NCBI RefSeq assembly: GCF_003419895.1
Contig: NZ_QPMM01000020.1
Span: forward strand, 19,653 to 83,652
Reading direction: 5' to 3'
DNA from: Chitinophaga silvatica
GTDB taxonomy: Bacteria > Bacteroidota > Bacteroidia > Chitinophagales > Chitinophagaceae
Length of the DNA stretch: 64,000 nucleotides
Shown: piece by piece, positions 43,832-52,567 of the stretch
Numbering within the stretch: the first letter of the stretch is position 1
Layout: every line of letters starts with the position of its first letter
Translations under genes and position numbers: made by a program
Notes under the pieces: generated by a model
Told to the model about the DNA's origin: nothing
The model's input: the letters and a program-made list of their open reading frames with translations, nothing else
Databases searched by the model: none

Positions 43832-45009
43832 TATATCAATGCTTCTTTCAGTGCTGCCATTTTCTTATCCGGATCAAACAGTGTATCCATGATTGTTATA
43901 TTACTTTGAATGATTTCCGGATTTAGTGGCTTGGCAAATGTTGCAAAATCCATATGCTCAATAGTCGCGGAGTCGTATATAGTAATGTCATTTGTTTTCA
44001 GGAACTCGTAGGTAGTACTATTGCTGTGAATGAAAACTTTCTTCCCTCTGTATAACAGGGCCAGCGTATTACCGGCGGCCTGTGTTCTGAAATGATACAT
44101 CACAGCTACATCTACAGTACTTAGCAACTCATAATATTTGCTGCGTTCCATGAAACCACGAATGGTAGTTACTTTATCTTTTCCGAAGATACTAATGGCT
44201 TCTTTTTCTATAAGGTCACCATATTCTTTATTGCCGTAACTCAACGGAATTACAAGTTTTATATGTTGATCTTTATAAACGGAAAGTGCCTGGAGAGCTT
44301 CCAGGTGATTGTTGGAGCTAGTATCCGAGTTACCTACCAGGATGGTTGTTACCTGGTTGTTTTTGGGTGCATTCAGAAATTGTTGTTCTTCTGCACTGGG
44401 TTTTGGATTGAAGTTATAATAGAAATATTTATAGGCTGCGGATGTAGTATAATGCCGGAGTACCCACTGATAATCGATATAACTCCAGTTAAAAAAGAAA
44501 TTAAGTCGTTTAAAAAAAAGTTCCCTGGTACGAATTATTTCTTTTTCAACGCCATTATAATTGAGATAACGTTGTGCAAAAGTGGTGAGTAGCCTTTTGG
44601 GTCTTTTAGGATTCCATTTTACTTTGGGCCGCTCTTCATTCTTTTGGAAGTATTGCAGGCTTAAAGGGCCGAATGTGGTAGTTTTAAAGCGGGAGACAGG
44701 TATTTCAACAATATCTCCTCCCCAAAAGAACATACTAACAACAACATCAGGGGGGAGGGCCAATACTGCTTTTATAGCCTGATCAGAAGCCCAATGAATA
44801 AATACCTTATCTTTTGCTGTAATACTCTTCAGGATGGCAGCAAATCTGGATGTATAAAAAGGAACAAAAAGGGGCAGGTCTGACTGCACGAATCTGCACT
44901 TATCTTTTGTAGTGTCAATTATATAAGTGTTATTTCCCGGAGCCGCCTTTTCAGCATCTGTAATAAAGTCGTTGATGAATTTGTCATCAACCATCAGGTG
45001 GTAATTCAT
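43831..45009 (-). CDS. wecF: WecF-like 4-acetamido-fucose (Fuc4NAc) transferase
   Basis: 392 residues, family GT56 by motif: VFIHWASDQAIKAVLALPPD, MFFWGGDIVEIPVSRFK, TTILVGNSDTSSNNHLEALQ, IKLVIPLSYGNKEYGDLIEK and FRTQAAGNTLALLYRGKKVF. The family adds Fuc4NAc to the lipid-linked carrier in enterobacterial common antigen synthesis. Here it lies 14 bp after dapF and overlaps wecD by one base. The donor matches what WecE and WecD would make; the acceptor in this organism is unknown. Confidence 0.85.
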   Translation of the reverse strand: MNYHLMVDDKFINDFITDAEKAAPGNNTYIIDTTKDKCRFVQSDLPLFVPFYTSRFAAILKSITAKDKVFIHWASDQAIKAVLALPPDVVVSMFFWGGDIVEIPVSRFKTTTFGPLSLQYFQKNEERPKVKWNPKRPKRLLTTFAQRYLNYNGVEKEIIRTRELFFKRLNFFFNWSYIDYQWVLRHYTTSAAYKYFYYNFNPKPSAEEQQFLNAPKNNQVTTILVGNSDTSSNNHLEALQALSVYKDQHIKLVIPLSYGNKEYGDLIEKEAISIFGKDKVTTIRGFMERSKYYELLSTVDVAVMYHFRTQAAGNTLALLYRGKKVFIHSNSTTYEFLKTNDITIYDSATIEHMDFATFAKPLNPEIIQSNITIMDTLFDPDKKMAALKEALI

Positions 45010-45023
45010 ATTTTTTCTGCGGC

Positions 45024-45809
45024 TTATTGTGCAGTAATGTTTCCCTCAAATACCAGTGTAGCAGGGCCACAGAGCCAGATATTTTCGAAAGTACGTTCAC
45101 CGGTTTTGGTAAATTTTACTTCTAATTGTCCACCTAGTGTTTGCACAGGTACTGTATATTCTTTTTCTTCCTTACCCGCGAAAGTTAATGCAGCAGCAGT
45201 AACTCCGGTACCACAGGAATAGGTTTCATCTTCAACCCCTCTTTCATATGTACGCACAAAGATGCCATCTTCAAACTTCTGTACGAAGTTTACGTTTGTA
45301 CCTTCGGCAGCAAAGCGATCGTTATATCTGATAGTGCGACCTTCATTAAAAACGTCTACTTCCTGCACATCTTCTACAAACTTTACGAAATGAGGAGAGC
45401 CTGTATTGAGGTAATAGTACAGCGGACCGTGTTCAACAGCATCAACATCCTTCATTTTAAGGTTCACCCAATTGTCGCCGTCCATTGTTGCAGCATGTTC
45501 ACCGTCAATAGCGATAAAATACAGATTACCATCGCCAACACCCATTTTATGGGCGAAAGCCACGAGGCATCTGCCGCCATTACCACACATGGTGCCTTCT
45601 TTTCCGTCGGCATTATAGTATTTCATGGCGAAATCATAATCTTCGCTTTTATTGAGTAGCATGAGTCCATCAGCTCCGATTCCAAATCTGCGATCGCACA
45701 GCTCATTTACCTGCTCTTCTGTAAGCCAGTCGTATTGCCCGTTCCGGTTGTCCATGATAATGAAATCATTGCCGGTACCCTGATATTTATAGAAATGAAT
45801 TGTATTCAT
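45024..45809 (-). CDS. dapF: Diaminopimelate epimerase
   Basis: 261 residues. Lysine and peptidoglycan pathway enzyme converting LL- to meso-diaminopimelate. Both catalytic cysteines are seen: MCGNGGRCLVAFA and YSCGTGVTAAAL. The start FYKYQGTGNDFIIMDN is the standard N-terminus, and GIGADGLMLLN is conserved. It is the second gene in the operon after the nucleoside phosphorylase (38 bp) and before wecF (14 bp); the neighbours are not obviously linked in pathway, so this may be a housekeeping promoter feeding the glycan genes. Confidence 0.96.
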   Translation of the reverse strand: MNTIHFYKYQGTGNDFIIMDNRNGQYDWLTEEQVNELCDRRFGIGADGLMLLNKSEDYDFAMKYYNADGKEGTMCGNGGRCLVAFAHKMGVGDGNLYFIAIDGEHAATMDGDNWVNLKMKDVDAVEHGPLYYYLNTGSPHFVKFVEDVQEVDVFNEGRTIRYNDRFAAEGTNVNFVQKFEDGIFVRTYERGVEDETYSCGTGVTAAALTFAGKEEKEYTVPVQTLGGQLEVKFTKTGERTFENIWLCGPATLVFEGNITAQ

Positions 45810-45847
45810 ACCCCAAAGATAATCGATAAAAAGATAAACAAAAGAGG

Positions 45848-46729
45848 CTACAGACCGGCAATAATGCCGAGGCCTTTTTCGATCAGTGCAGCTACGGCGG
45901 CGCCTCCGTCTTTACTGAATTCCTTACGGATGCGGTTGGCTACTATGGCGCTGATAGAGAGGCATTCGTGCCCCAGTACTCTGCCTAATCCGTAGATTGC
46001 GGAAGTTTCCATTTCGAAGTTTGTGATCTTATGGTTTTCATACGAGAAACCGGTAAGATTATCGATCAGGCCTGGATTGGCTAATGGGCCTCTGAGGATG
46101 CGGCCTTGAGGCGCATAGAATCCCGGGCAGGTAACGGTGATGCCAGTATGAAAACCATCAGTGAAATGCTTACTTAAATTAGCAGCGGCTTCAAAGATAA
46201 CAGGAGAAGCACCACCAGGTTTTAAGGCAACCTGTCCTCTGAATGCTTCCAGTAAATTACGTTCTGAGGAGGTGTTTTGATAATCATAGTAGGCCATCAG
46301 ATTATCTAATCCCAGCCCGTGGGATGAAACCACAAAGCTATCCACAGGAATGTTTTCCTGCAGGGCGCCAGAGGTACCCAGGCGAATAATTTTTAAAGTG
46401 GTTAGTTCAGGTTTTACCAATCTGGTTTGGAAGTCGATATTTACTAAAGCATCCAGTTCATTGAGCACGATATCGATGTTATCGGTACCGATACCGGTAG
46501 AAACAACAGATATTTTTTTATCACCTATATAACCTGTGTGAGTAACAAATTCGCGGTGTTGGTATTTGCCTTCTATTTTATCAAAATGTTTACTTACAGC
46601 GGCCACTCTATCCGGGTCGCCCACTGTGATAATAGTGCCGGCAATCTCGTCTGGCCTTACATCCAGGTGATAAACAGCCCCTCTGTTATTAATAATCAAT
46701 TCTGATTCGGCAATACGTTTTTCCATCAT
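45848..46729 (-). CDS. Nucleoside phosphorylase, uridine-phosphorylase-like
   Basis: 293 residues of the PNP/UDP family: AGTIITVGDPDRVAAVSKHF (phosphate-binding GDPxR), EFVTHTGYIGDKKISVVSTG with IGTDNIDIVLNELDAL, and the nucleoside-binding NFEMETSAIYGLGRVLGHEC. The M-E-T in FEMETSAIY fits uridine-phosphorylase-type members. Two adjacent ATGs (46729 and 46726) serve equally as start. It salvages nucleosides, a natural partner for the NupC transporter elsewhere in the window. Confidence 0.9.
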   Translation of the reverse strand: MMEKRIAESELIINNRGAVYHLDVRPDEIAGTIITVGDPDRVAAVSKHFDKIEGKYQHREFVTHTGYIGDKKISVVSTGIGTDNIDIVLNELDALVNIDFQTRLVKPELTTLKIIRLGTSGALQENIPVDSFVVSSHGLGLDNLMAYYDYQNTSSERNLLEAFRGQVALKPGGASPVIFEAAANLSKHFTDGFHTGITVTCPGFYAPQGRILRGPLANPGLIDNLTGFSYENHKITNFEMETSAIYGLGRVLGHECLSISAIVANRIRKEFSKDGGAAVAALIEKGLGIIAGL

Positions 46730-46832
46730 TAAATAGTTTAAATTACACTAATCTCTTTCGCATTCAGAAGTCAATATTCCTTCGTTCTGAACTATTATCA
46801 AAATATTTTTTTTAAATATTTATTAAATAATA

Positions 46833-46863
46833 TTTGGTGGTAATCAGAAATTTACTACTTTTG
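46833..46863 (+). promoter_or_regulatory. tRNA-Cys promoter
   Basis: TTTG at 46833-46836, a 19-base spacer, TACTTTTG at 46856-46863, an exact Bacteroidota -33/-7 pair 66 bases before the tRNA. Confidence 0.78.
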
Positions 46864-46929
46864 CAATCCCACAAAACGAATGAGATGCAGGCCAGTGGGG
46901 CAAATAAGGCCGGTGTTTATAAACAAAAT

Positions 46930-47000
46930 GGTTTCGTGGCCGAGTGGCTAGGCAGAGGTCTGCAAAACCTCGTACAGCGGTTCGAATCCGCTCGGAACCT
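46930..47000 (+). tRNA. tRNA-Cys (GCA)
   Basis: 71 bases forming a full cloverleaf: acceptor GGTTTCG/CGGAACC with one G-T pair, D stem GCC/GGC, anticodon stem GAGGT/ACCTC with loop CTGCAAA (anticodon GCA), T arm AGCGG-TTCGAAT-CCGCT. The discriminator base is T, as expected for cysteine. CCA is not encoded. Confidence 0.97.
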
Positions 47001-47013
47001 CGGAGTTTAAAAG

Positions 47014-47041
47014 AAAAAGTCGCTGGAATGGCGACTTTTTT
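47014..47041 (+). terminator. Terminator after tRNA-Cys
   Basis: Stem aaaaagtcgc / gcgacttttt with a 7-base loop and a T-run, 13 bases after the tRNA. Confidence 0.88.
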
Positions 47042-47688
47042 CATTTATAGCAAATGATTTAGCTTATTTGTTAACCGGAAGAGTGAAATTGTACTAAATA
47101 GTGTGTGTACTGCTTTCCCATAAATTAACCAGCAAAGCAGTTTGTAATGATTTTTGTTACTCCTTGAATGCAGTTTTGTACTACTGCCAGTATTAGAGTT
47201 TAATCGTTAAAATATTCTACTTACATTCTTCTAAAAATTGCCTATTTCAGAATCAATATCTACAAAAATTGTTGCTCATTTTTTAAACTGAGTTCAATCA
47301 TAATAAACAAGGCTGTTTCTGTCATACCATTAACTGAACTTAGCTTATCGCAACAATGTGAAAATATTCGCCAGGAGATAGGTTAAATTCACCTTCAACA
47401 AGAGAGTAATTAATAATTTATCCAATTTATTGTTGCAACTTCATTTTGCTTCCGGAGTGCAAAATAATAACAGGGAAGTCTATAAAAAACGTGAACGGGG
47501 TTGAGACCCCGTTCGTTCGATAACCCAAAATTAATTAGCTAACTCACAAGGTGCAGATTCAAGGCTACACTTTGCTTAGCTAATGGTAAAATGAATCATA
47601 CAATATATACGCGCGTTCGTTTATTCCGGATTTCTATTTTGCTGAAATTTTATGTTTAGCTTCAAACTAGCTCAATCTGATTCTGTAA
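47042..47688. other. Gap of about 650 bases with no supported gene
   Basis: AT-rich sequence without a convincing reading frame on either strand. The only structure I see is a perfect hairpin at 47493-47514 (GAACGGGGT-TGAG-ACCCCGTTC) with no T-run, so not a terminator. It might be a degraded gene or hold a small RNA; nothing more can be supported. Confidence 0.5.
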
Positions 47689-47907
47689 TTATTGAATTAA
47701 TATATCCTCTATCAATAATAGCTGCACCCCCAGAACGATAATCGAAATCAGTACAATACTCAGGAGAATTAATAGCGCAAAACAAAGTTTACGGTAGTAG
47801 GTAATCTGTGAATTCATCTCTGATTTTATATTCATCTCTGTTTGTGTAACGGCCTGGTGGATTGCCATTCTCAACATTTCAAGGTGGATGCCTTTCTTTT
47901 CACTCAT
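47689..47907 (-). CDS. Small single-pass membrane protein
   Basis: 72 residues: a hydrophilic N-terminal half (GIHLEMLRMAIHQAVTQTEM) and one strong membrane helix (LCFALLILLSIVLISIIVLG) near the end. No family recognised and no clear ribosome-binding site. It lies about 95 bases downstream, on the same strand, of the candidate structured RNA, so it may be expressed by read-through from that promoter. A 16-bp dyad (TTCGGTT-AG-AACCGAA, 47939-47954) sits in between. Confidence 0.5.
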   Translation of the reverse strand: MSEKKGIHLEMLRMAIHQAVTQTEMNIKSEMNSQITYYRKLCFALLILLSIVLISIIVLGVQLLLIEDILIQ

Positions 47908-48000
47908 GCGGATATGTTTAGTATTTACGTTTATTCTATTCGGTTAGAACCGAAGTAAGGGGATTTATTTTTCAGGGTTAGCTACTAGTACTGTATAGGG

Positions 48001-48177
48001 CAAAAATAAAAGCGTGGGAACTCTTACAATGCCGCCTGGGACCCCTGCGAGGGTAATGGAACGACAAAGAAGAGCCCACGCTTTATAAGCGCGAGCTTCC
48101 TTCCTTCATCCCATCCCATGTGAATTTCGCAGGTTCCCAGGTAGGATATACAGAAGCAGCTAGAAGTATATTTTTAG
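48001..48177 (-). ncRNA. Candidate structured RNA, possibly 6S-like or a leader switch
   Basis: About 177 bases on the minus strand from just after a TATATTTG promoter box to a U-rich 3' end. A long rod pairs 48035-48050 with 48127-48141 (CCTGGG/CCCAGG and CCTGCGA/TCGCAGG), then GGG/CCC and ATGG/CCAT, then an apical hairpin at 74-96 of the same hundred (CGCTT/AAGCG). A 9-base bulge interrupts one side. A competing pairing, AGCGTGGG (48011-48018) with CCCACGCT (48075-48082) extended by CTCTT/AAGAG, would form a terminator-like hairpin. Length and rod shape suggest 6S RNA; the alternative fold suggests a leader switch for the gene at 47689. I recognise no named family for certain. Confidence 0.5.
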
Positions 48178-48183
48178 GGGCTG

Positions 48184-48191
48184 CAAATATA
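48184..48191 (-). promoter_or_regulatory. -7 box for the candidate structured RNA
   Basis: TATATTTG read on the minus strand, matching TAnnTTTG; no good TTTG lies at the -33 distance. It would start a transcript near 48177. Confidence 0.5.
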
Positions 48192-48362
48192 AATATATGA
48201 ATAATAATTATTTAGGCTAATAAAAAAGTCTGTATTAACAGATAGTTAACTTATATAGGTACTAAATTAACAGGCTTGCCGCAATCTTGGTATGATGGCA
48301 GATAAAAAACAATTTATCAAAGATGACAATTTTATCAAATAATTTGAACAAAGCAAAATTTT

Positions 48363-49511
48363 CTAAAACACTTCATTTATCCCGAAATAGAAGCCCGATT
48401 GATCTTTACCAATGCCATAGTCGAGCCGCAGATTAATACGGCGCTTAAACTCCCATCTATATCCAATGCCGTAGCTGATCAGGGTTTGGTTTAATGCAAA
48501 CTGCGAGAGTTCGGGAAAAATATTGCCGGCTGCAATCCAGGCCACCACACCATTACGCCCGAATACCTTTTGTCTTAGTTCTGCCTGTAATGCAACCTGG
48601 CTCTTGTCTCTGAACCGCCCTTCATAGTATCCTCTTAGTCTGTTAGCTCCACCAAGGAGCGACATTAATGCCCATGGTACCTCTCCCTGTTTGGTTTCTG
48701 CAAATACATCGGTGGCAAGGATACACTTGTTCCAGACAGGTAGATAACTATCGAATTGCAGTTCCCAGGCAGAGAAAACAGATTGGTTGCCCAGGAAAGA
48801 GGGGAAGTATTTGTAAGCCAACCTGGCGAAAATTCCTCTATATGCATTAAAAAGAAAATCGCGGGAATCGTAAATCAGGAAAGGGCCTATCCCAAATCCC
48901 AATACATTTTTAGTGGGCATAACCGGATGTCCGGCTGCTGTATCTACTTTACTGGCACTGTTGTTACTTACACTTACTCCGATTCCGCCGTAAAAGAGCC
49001 GAACTATTTTCATGCTCAGATCGGCAGATATCTTACTTGTCAGTAGTGTATACTTTGTGTAGTTGTCTTTATCATCGGCCGATTCATAGCCTATACCCCA
49101 GTATTTATCGGGTAATGAGCTAAAAGATGCTTTTCCGAATAAGCGAAATTTATCCTTAGGGAAAATAGTGTTACTGCTAATACCTATTCCATAAAAGCCG
49201 GTAAGGGATGCAGAACCGTAAATGGAGGCATTAGACATGCCTAGCAGGCTATCATGTGGCTGGGTTTTATATTGAGCTGCGGCCATTAATACAATACCTA
49301 AACTGGTTTCTGGAGCATAGTAAGGACCACCAATTATGCTGCAGTCGAATCTCTTATGTTTTTTTTCTTCGTGGGTATGCTTTAAATAGAAAATAACCCG
49401 GTTAATCAGCCCTTTGGGAGGGGGAGGGGCTGTTGTATCTCCGGGCTGTTGCCTGGCGTTTAAAATGAATGGCCAGCAGAATACAAGGGTTAATAAAGTA
49501 CTTCTAATCAT
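48363..49511 (-). CDS. Omp85-type outer-membrane barrel (BamA/TamA C-terminal domain)
   Basis: 382 residues from ATG 49511, which begins a signal peptide (MIRSTLLTLVFCWPFILNAR); a GTG at 49565 would add 18 residues. The barrel is of the surface-antigen D15 kind: SIIGGPYYAPETSLGIVLMA, KFRLFGKASFSSLPDKYWGI, LLGGANRLRGYYEGRFRDKS (the conserved R-G-Y strand motif) and a final Phe in FYFGINEVF. There are no POTRA domains, so it is not the main assembly factor BamA; short forms of this kind are often linked to lipid or protein export, role unknown. Confidence 0.86.
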   Translation of the reverse strand: MIRSTLLTLVFCWPFILNARQQPGDTTAPPPPKGLINRVIFYLKHTHEEKKHKRFDCSIIGGPYYAPETSLGIVLMAAAQYKTQPHDSLLGMSNASIYGSASLTGFYGIGISSNTIFPKDKFRLFGKASFSSLPDKYWGIGYESADDKDNYTKYTLLTSKISADLSMKIVRLFYGGIGVSVSNNSASKVDTAAGHPVMPTKNVLGFGIGPFLIYDSRDFLFNAYRGIFARLAYKYFPSFLGNQSVFSAWELQFDSYLPVWNKCILATDVFAETKQGEVPWALMSLLGGANRLRGYYEGRFRDKSQVALQAELRQKVFGRNGVVAWIAAGNIFPELSQFALNQTLISYGIGYRWEFKRRINLRLDYGIGKDQSGFYFGINEVF

Positions 49512-49824
49512 CAAAGGCAGATATCTTTCTCTAACAATCTTTTCTAAAAAAGGATGAGTAAGCACTTAAAAAAGTGAAACCACCGGGCAATCTGAGGATC
49601 AAACAGGTTGACCGACCTTAAACTGGACTCTGAAAGCCACTGTTGACAAGGGGTTATGTTAATTTAAAGAAATCTTTTACAGAAAATTGAAAAATGCTTT
49701 TAATACCTTATATTGCATACCCCGTAATGGACAGGAGGTGTAAGCAGACATGAAGTTTTATCAATGATTTTCCGAATACAATAATTTATCATAAGATATA
49801 CGGCAATTAGCCAACATGATGCAA

Positions 49825-49862
49825 GCAAAGAGCCTTCTGAATACAGGAGGCTCTTTGCGTTT
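49825..49862. terminator. Hairpin upstream of the GNAT gene
   Basis: Arms gcaaagagccttctg / caggaggctctttgc (one mismatch) with a 4-base loop and a T-rich right side. No gene precedes it on the + strand within 260 bases, so it may end an unseen small RNA. I see no other feature in 49566-49824. Confidence 0.72.
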
Positions 49863-49887
49863 TATATACATTTAAAAAGAAGGGGTT

Positions 49888-50364
49888 ATGACAGAGATCA
49901 TTAAAATAACCACCGATGATGCTAAACACCTGGAACAGGTAAAGTTGCTTTTCAGAGAATATGCCAACTGGTTGAATGTAGATTTGAGCTTTCAGCAGTT
50001 TGAAGAAGAAGTAGCTACCTTGCCCGGAGTGTATGTTCCGCCAACCGGGGCATTATTCTTAGCCGAAGTAGATGGACAATTAGCGGGTTGCGTAGCTATC
50101 AGACCATTTGATAACACCACCGCAGAAATGAAACGGCTGTTTGTTAGGGAACAGTTTAAGGGGCATGGAGTAGGTAAGGCTTTAGCTAATGCCGCTATAG
50201 TAGAAAGCAGCAGGCTTGGATACAAAAGGATAATTCTTGATACCCTGGCCCACATGAAGCCTGCTATCGAATTATACACTTCCCTGGGCTTTCAGCCAAT
50301 AGCTGCCTACTACGATAACCCAATCAGTGATGCTGTGTTTTTGTCGCTGAATCTTGAAAAGTAG
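49888..50364 (+). CDS. GNAT-family N-acetyltransferase
   Basis: 158 residues. The fold is shown by GALFLAEVDGQLAGCVAIRP, AEMKRLFVREQFKGHGVGKA with the acetyl-CoA loop HGVGKALANAAI, and IELYTSLGFQPIAAYYDNP. It transfers an acetyl group to an unknown small molecule or protein. It stands alone. Confidence 0.9.
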   Translation: MTEIIKITTDDAKHLEQVKLLFREYANWLNVDLSFQQFEEEVATLPGVYVPPTGALFLAEVDGQLAGCVAIRPFDNTTAEMKRLFVREQFKGHGVGKALANAAIVESSRLGYKRIILDTLAHMKPAIELYTSLGFQPIAAYYDNPISDAVFLSLNLEK

Positions 50365-50462
50365 TATACACCAAAATTTGCGGATTTTGGAAGCAGGAAT
50401 TGCAATAACTGCATTTCTATTAATCTCCATTTTTCCAAAATCCACAAATCGGTGAAGTGCCC

Positions 50463-51188
50463 TTACAATGGGCGAATCCAGATATTTCTGAAACTTACCG
50501 GATTACCATGATCCTGTAAGAGAATTGACCTTGCGCCATGTTTACTGTAGGATGGTTTGCCAATATAAAGCGTTGGACCATCCAGTTCTACATTATTTTG
50601 TACCAAAACTCCGTTTTGAAGCACTGTAGCACGGGCCGGAGACCTTAATGAACCATCGTCATTAAATCGTGGTGCGGTCCAGATTACATCATATGTTTGC
50701 CATTCTCCTGGTTTTTTACAAGCATTCACTAAAGGAATTTTCTGTTTGTAGAAGCTTCCTGCCTGCCCATTAGAATAAGTTTTGTTGTTATAGTTATCTA
50801 AAACCTGCAATTCATAAAGTTCCTGCAGGAAGATGCCACTATTGCCTCTGCCTTGTCCATCTCCTTTCACTTCTGCCGGAGTACGCCACTCGATATGCAG
50901 CTGGAAATCTTCAAACTGTTGCTTGGTTTTAATAATTCCTGCTTTAGGTGTAACTGTCAGGATTTCATTTTTAACCTCCCATTTTGCAGGCCCACCGTCT
51001 TCTGAGGTCCAGCTATTCAGATTTTTACCATTAAAAAGTATAATAGCATCAGATGGCGCTGTAAGAATTAAGGTTCCCGGATTGATTACTTTAGGTACAG
51101 GATCCCAGACTTCTGTGTCTTCAGGTTTGCTTTGGGCAGTTGCTGCTAAAGTTAGCAAGGTACAGGCGGAAAGTAGTAACGTACGCAT
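50463..51188 (-). CDS. Exported DUF1080 protein (3-keto-disaccharide hydrolase family), second copy
   Basis: 241 residues from ATG 51188, which gives a signal peptide (MRTLLLSACTLLTLAATAQ); the longer frame to 51272 runs into the upstream gene and is not used. DUF1080 features: IILFNGKNLNSWTSEDGGPA, QQFEDFQLHIEWRTPAEVKG, GRGNSGIFLQELYELQVLDN and the ending PVSFRNIWIRPL. It lies 19 bp after a Tat-exported Gfo/Idh/MocA gene, repeating the pairing at 4365-6433 in the opposite order. It is expected to act on 3-keto-glycosides in the periplasm. Confidence 0.9.
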   Translation of the reverse strand: MRTLLLSACTLLTLAATAQSKPEDTEVWDPVPKVINPGTLILTAPSDAIILFNGKNLNSWTSEDGGPAKWEVKNEILTVTPKAGIIKTKQQFEDFQLHIEWRTPAEVKGDGQGRGNSGIFLQELYELQVLDNYNNKTYSNGQAGSFYKQKIPLVNACKKPGEWQTYDVIWTAPRFNDDGSLRSPARATVLQNGVLVQNNVELDGPTLYIGKPSYSKHGARSILLQDHGNPVSFRNIWIRPL

Positions 51189-51207
51189 GTTCTTATTTAA
51201 TTTTGAA

Positions 51208-52527
51208 TCACTTGATGATAGGGAGTTTATATCCATTGTTATATTGGGCCGCCAGATATTTGTTGGCATCATTGTCCGTAAATTTTCCTGCTTCCTGGTT
51301 CCAGTAAACTTTCTTACCGGTACGGTAGGCGATATTTCCCATCTGACTGGTAACTGCTACCAGTGCACCTACTTCAACCGGAGCATGTAAACTGCTAAAG
51401 TCACGGGTCTTAATAGCATTGGCAAAGTTGATTGTATGCATATCCAATCCATTGTCTACAGATTTCTGACGCGGTACGGCTGCCATTCTATTATCTTCAG
51501 GAATAACTTCCCAACCGCCTCGATCCAGTACCAGTGTACCGTTATTTCCTATAAATGCTATTCCATGATCCCTGCCATAGTTACCGCCAGAGATACCTAC
51601 GGCCTGTTCCCATTGAATATTATAGCCATCAAATTCGTATACGGTTGTGAGCGTATCCGGTGTTTCTGATGCATCTTTAGGGTAAGCAAATTTGCCTCCT
51701 GCCGCCATTACAGACTTAGGGGCTGTAGATTTCATCCCCAAAAGGGCATAGTCTAATAAATGCACTCCCCAGTCGGTCATCAAACCTCCTGCATAATCCC
51801 AGAACCAACGGAAAGTAAAATGGAATCTGTTTTCATTGAAGGGGCGCATAGTAGCCGGACCAAGCCATGATTTATAATCTACTCCGGCCGGTGCCGGGCC
51901 ATCCGGTTTCACAGGCACAGAATTCATCCATCCCATGTATGCCCAGGCTTTAACAAGACGTATCTGTCCTAACTTTCCTGAGTGTACGAAATCGATAGCG
52001 TCGCGGAAGTGTTGCTGACTTCTTTGCCATTGCCCCACCTGTACTATACGGCCATATTTCTTTTGTGCTGCTACCATAGAACGGCACTCAATAATTGAGT
52101 TACCCATTGGTTTTTCCACGTATACATCCTTACCGGCGGAGCAGGCATCTGTCATCTGTAAACAGTGCCAGTGGTCGGGTGTACCTATTACAACTGCATC
52201 AATATCCTTATCTTCCAATAATCTACGGTAATCGCTATACGCTTTTACTTTAATACCTTTCTGGGCCAGTTCGGCGACTCTTTTATCCAACACATTTTTA
52301 TCTACATCACAGAGTGCAACGCATTGTACTCCAGGCACTTTCATTAATGATGTAAGATCTGCCCACCCCATACCATTAATGCCGATTGCTGCTACATTGA
52401 GTCTATCGCTTGGGGCTACCATTTTCAAAGGGAATGCTTGTAATGAGCCAGGTAATGCGGATACAAGACCTGCTCCGGCCATCAGAGTGGAGGCCGATCT
52501 GATGAAGTTTCTACGGGAATTATTCAT
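51208..52527 (-). CDS. Gfo/Idh/MocA-family oxidoreductase with Tat signal, second copy
   Basis: 439 residues. Twin-arginine signal NNSRRNFIRSASTLMAGAGL. NAD(P)-binding VAAIGINGMGWADLTSL (diverged Gly-rich loop), the family EKP in KDVYVEKPMGNSIIECRSMV, HWHCLQMTDACSAG, and MTDWGVHLLDYALLGM at the position of the catalytic His. It belongs to a different branch from the copy at 5090 (about one third alike by eye) but occupies the same kind of pair with a DUF1080 gene. Probably a glycoside or inositol-type dehydrogenase in the periplasm. Confidence 0.92.
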   Translation of the reverse strand: MNNSRRNFIRSASTLMAGAGLVSALPGSLQAFPLKMVAPSDRLNVAAIGINGMGWADLTSLMKVPGVQCVALCDVDKNVLDKRVAELAQKGIKVKAYSDYRRLLEDKDIDAVVIGTPDHWHCLQMTDACSAGKDVYVEKPMGNSIIECRSMVAAQKKYGRIVQVGQWQRSQQHFRDAIDFVHSGKLGQIRLVKAWAYMGWMNSVPVKPDGPAPAGVDYKSWLGPATMRPFNENRFHFTFRWFWDYAGGLMTDWGVHLLDYALLGMKSTAPKSVMAAGGKFAYPKDASETPDTLTTVYEFDGYNIQWEQAVGISGGNYGRDHGIAFIGNNGTLVLDRGGWEVIPEDNRMAAVPRQKSVDNGLDMHTINFANAIKTRDFSSLHAPVEVGALVAVTSQMGNIAYRTGKKVYWNQEAGKFTDNDANKYLAAQYNNGYKLPIIK

Positions 52528-52567
52528 AATGTGGAATTAATTAAGCGTACAAAATATAAAAAATATG

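Noticed and set aside
47493..47514. Terminator hairpin in the 650-base gap
   Set aside because: The stem is perfect, but neither side is followed by a T-run and there is no gene before it.
48090..48130. Signal recognition particle RNA
   Set aside because: The minus strand has a ggaaggaagc-like stretch, but the conserved SRP pre-loop and GGAA tetraloop context around it is missing.
51189..51272. Longer start for the second DUF1080 gene
   Set aside because: It would overlap the upstream oxidoreductase gene and hide a good signal peptide that starts at 51188.
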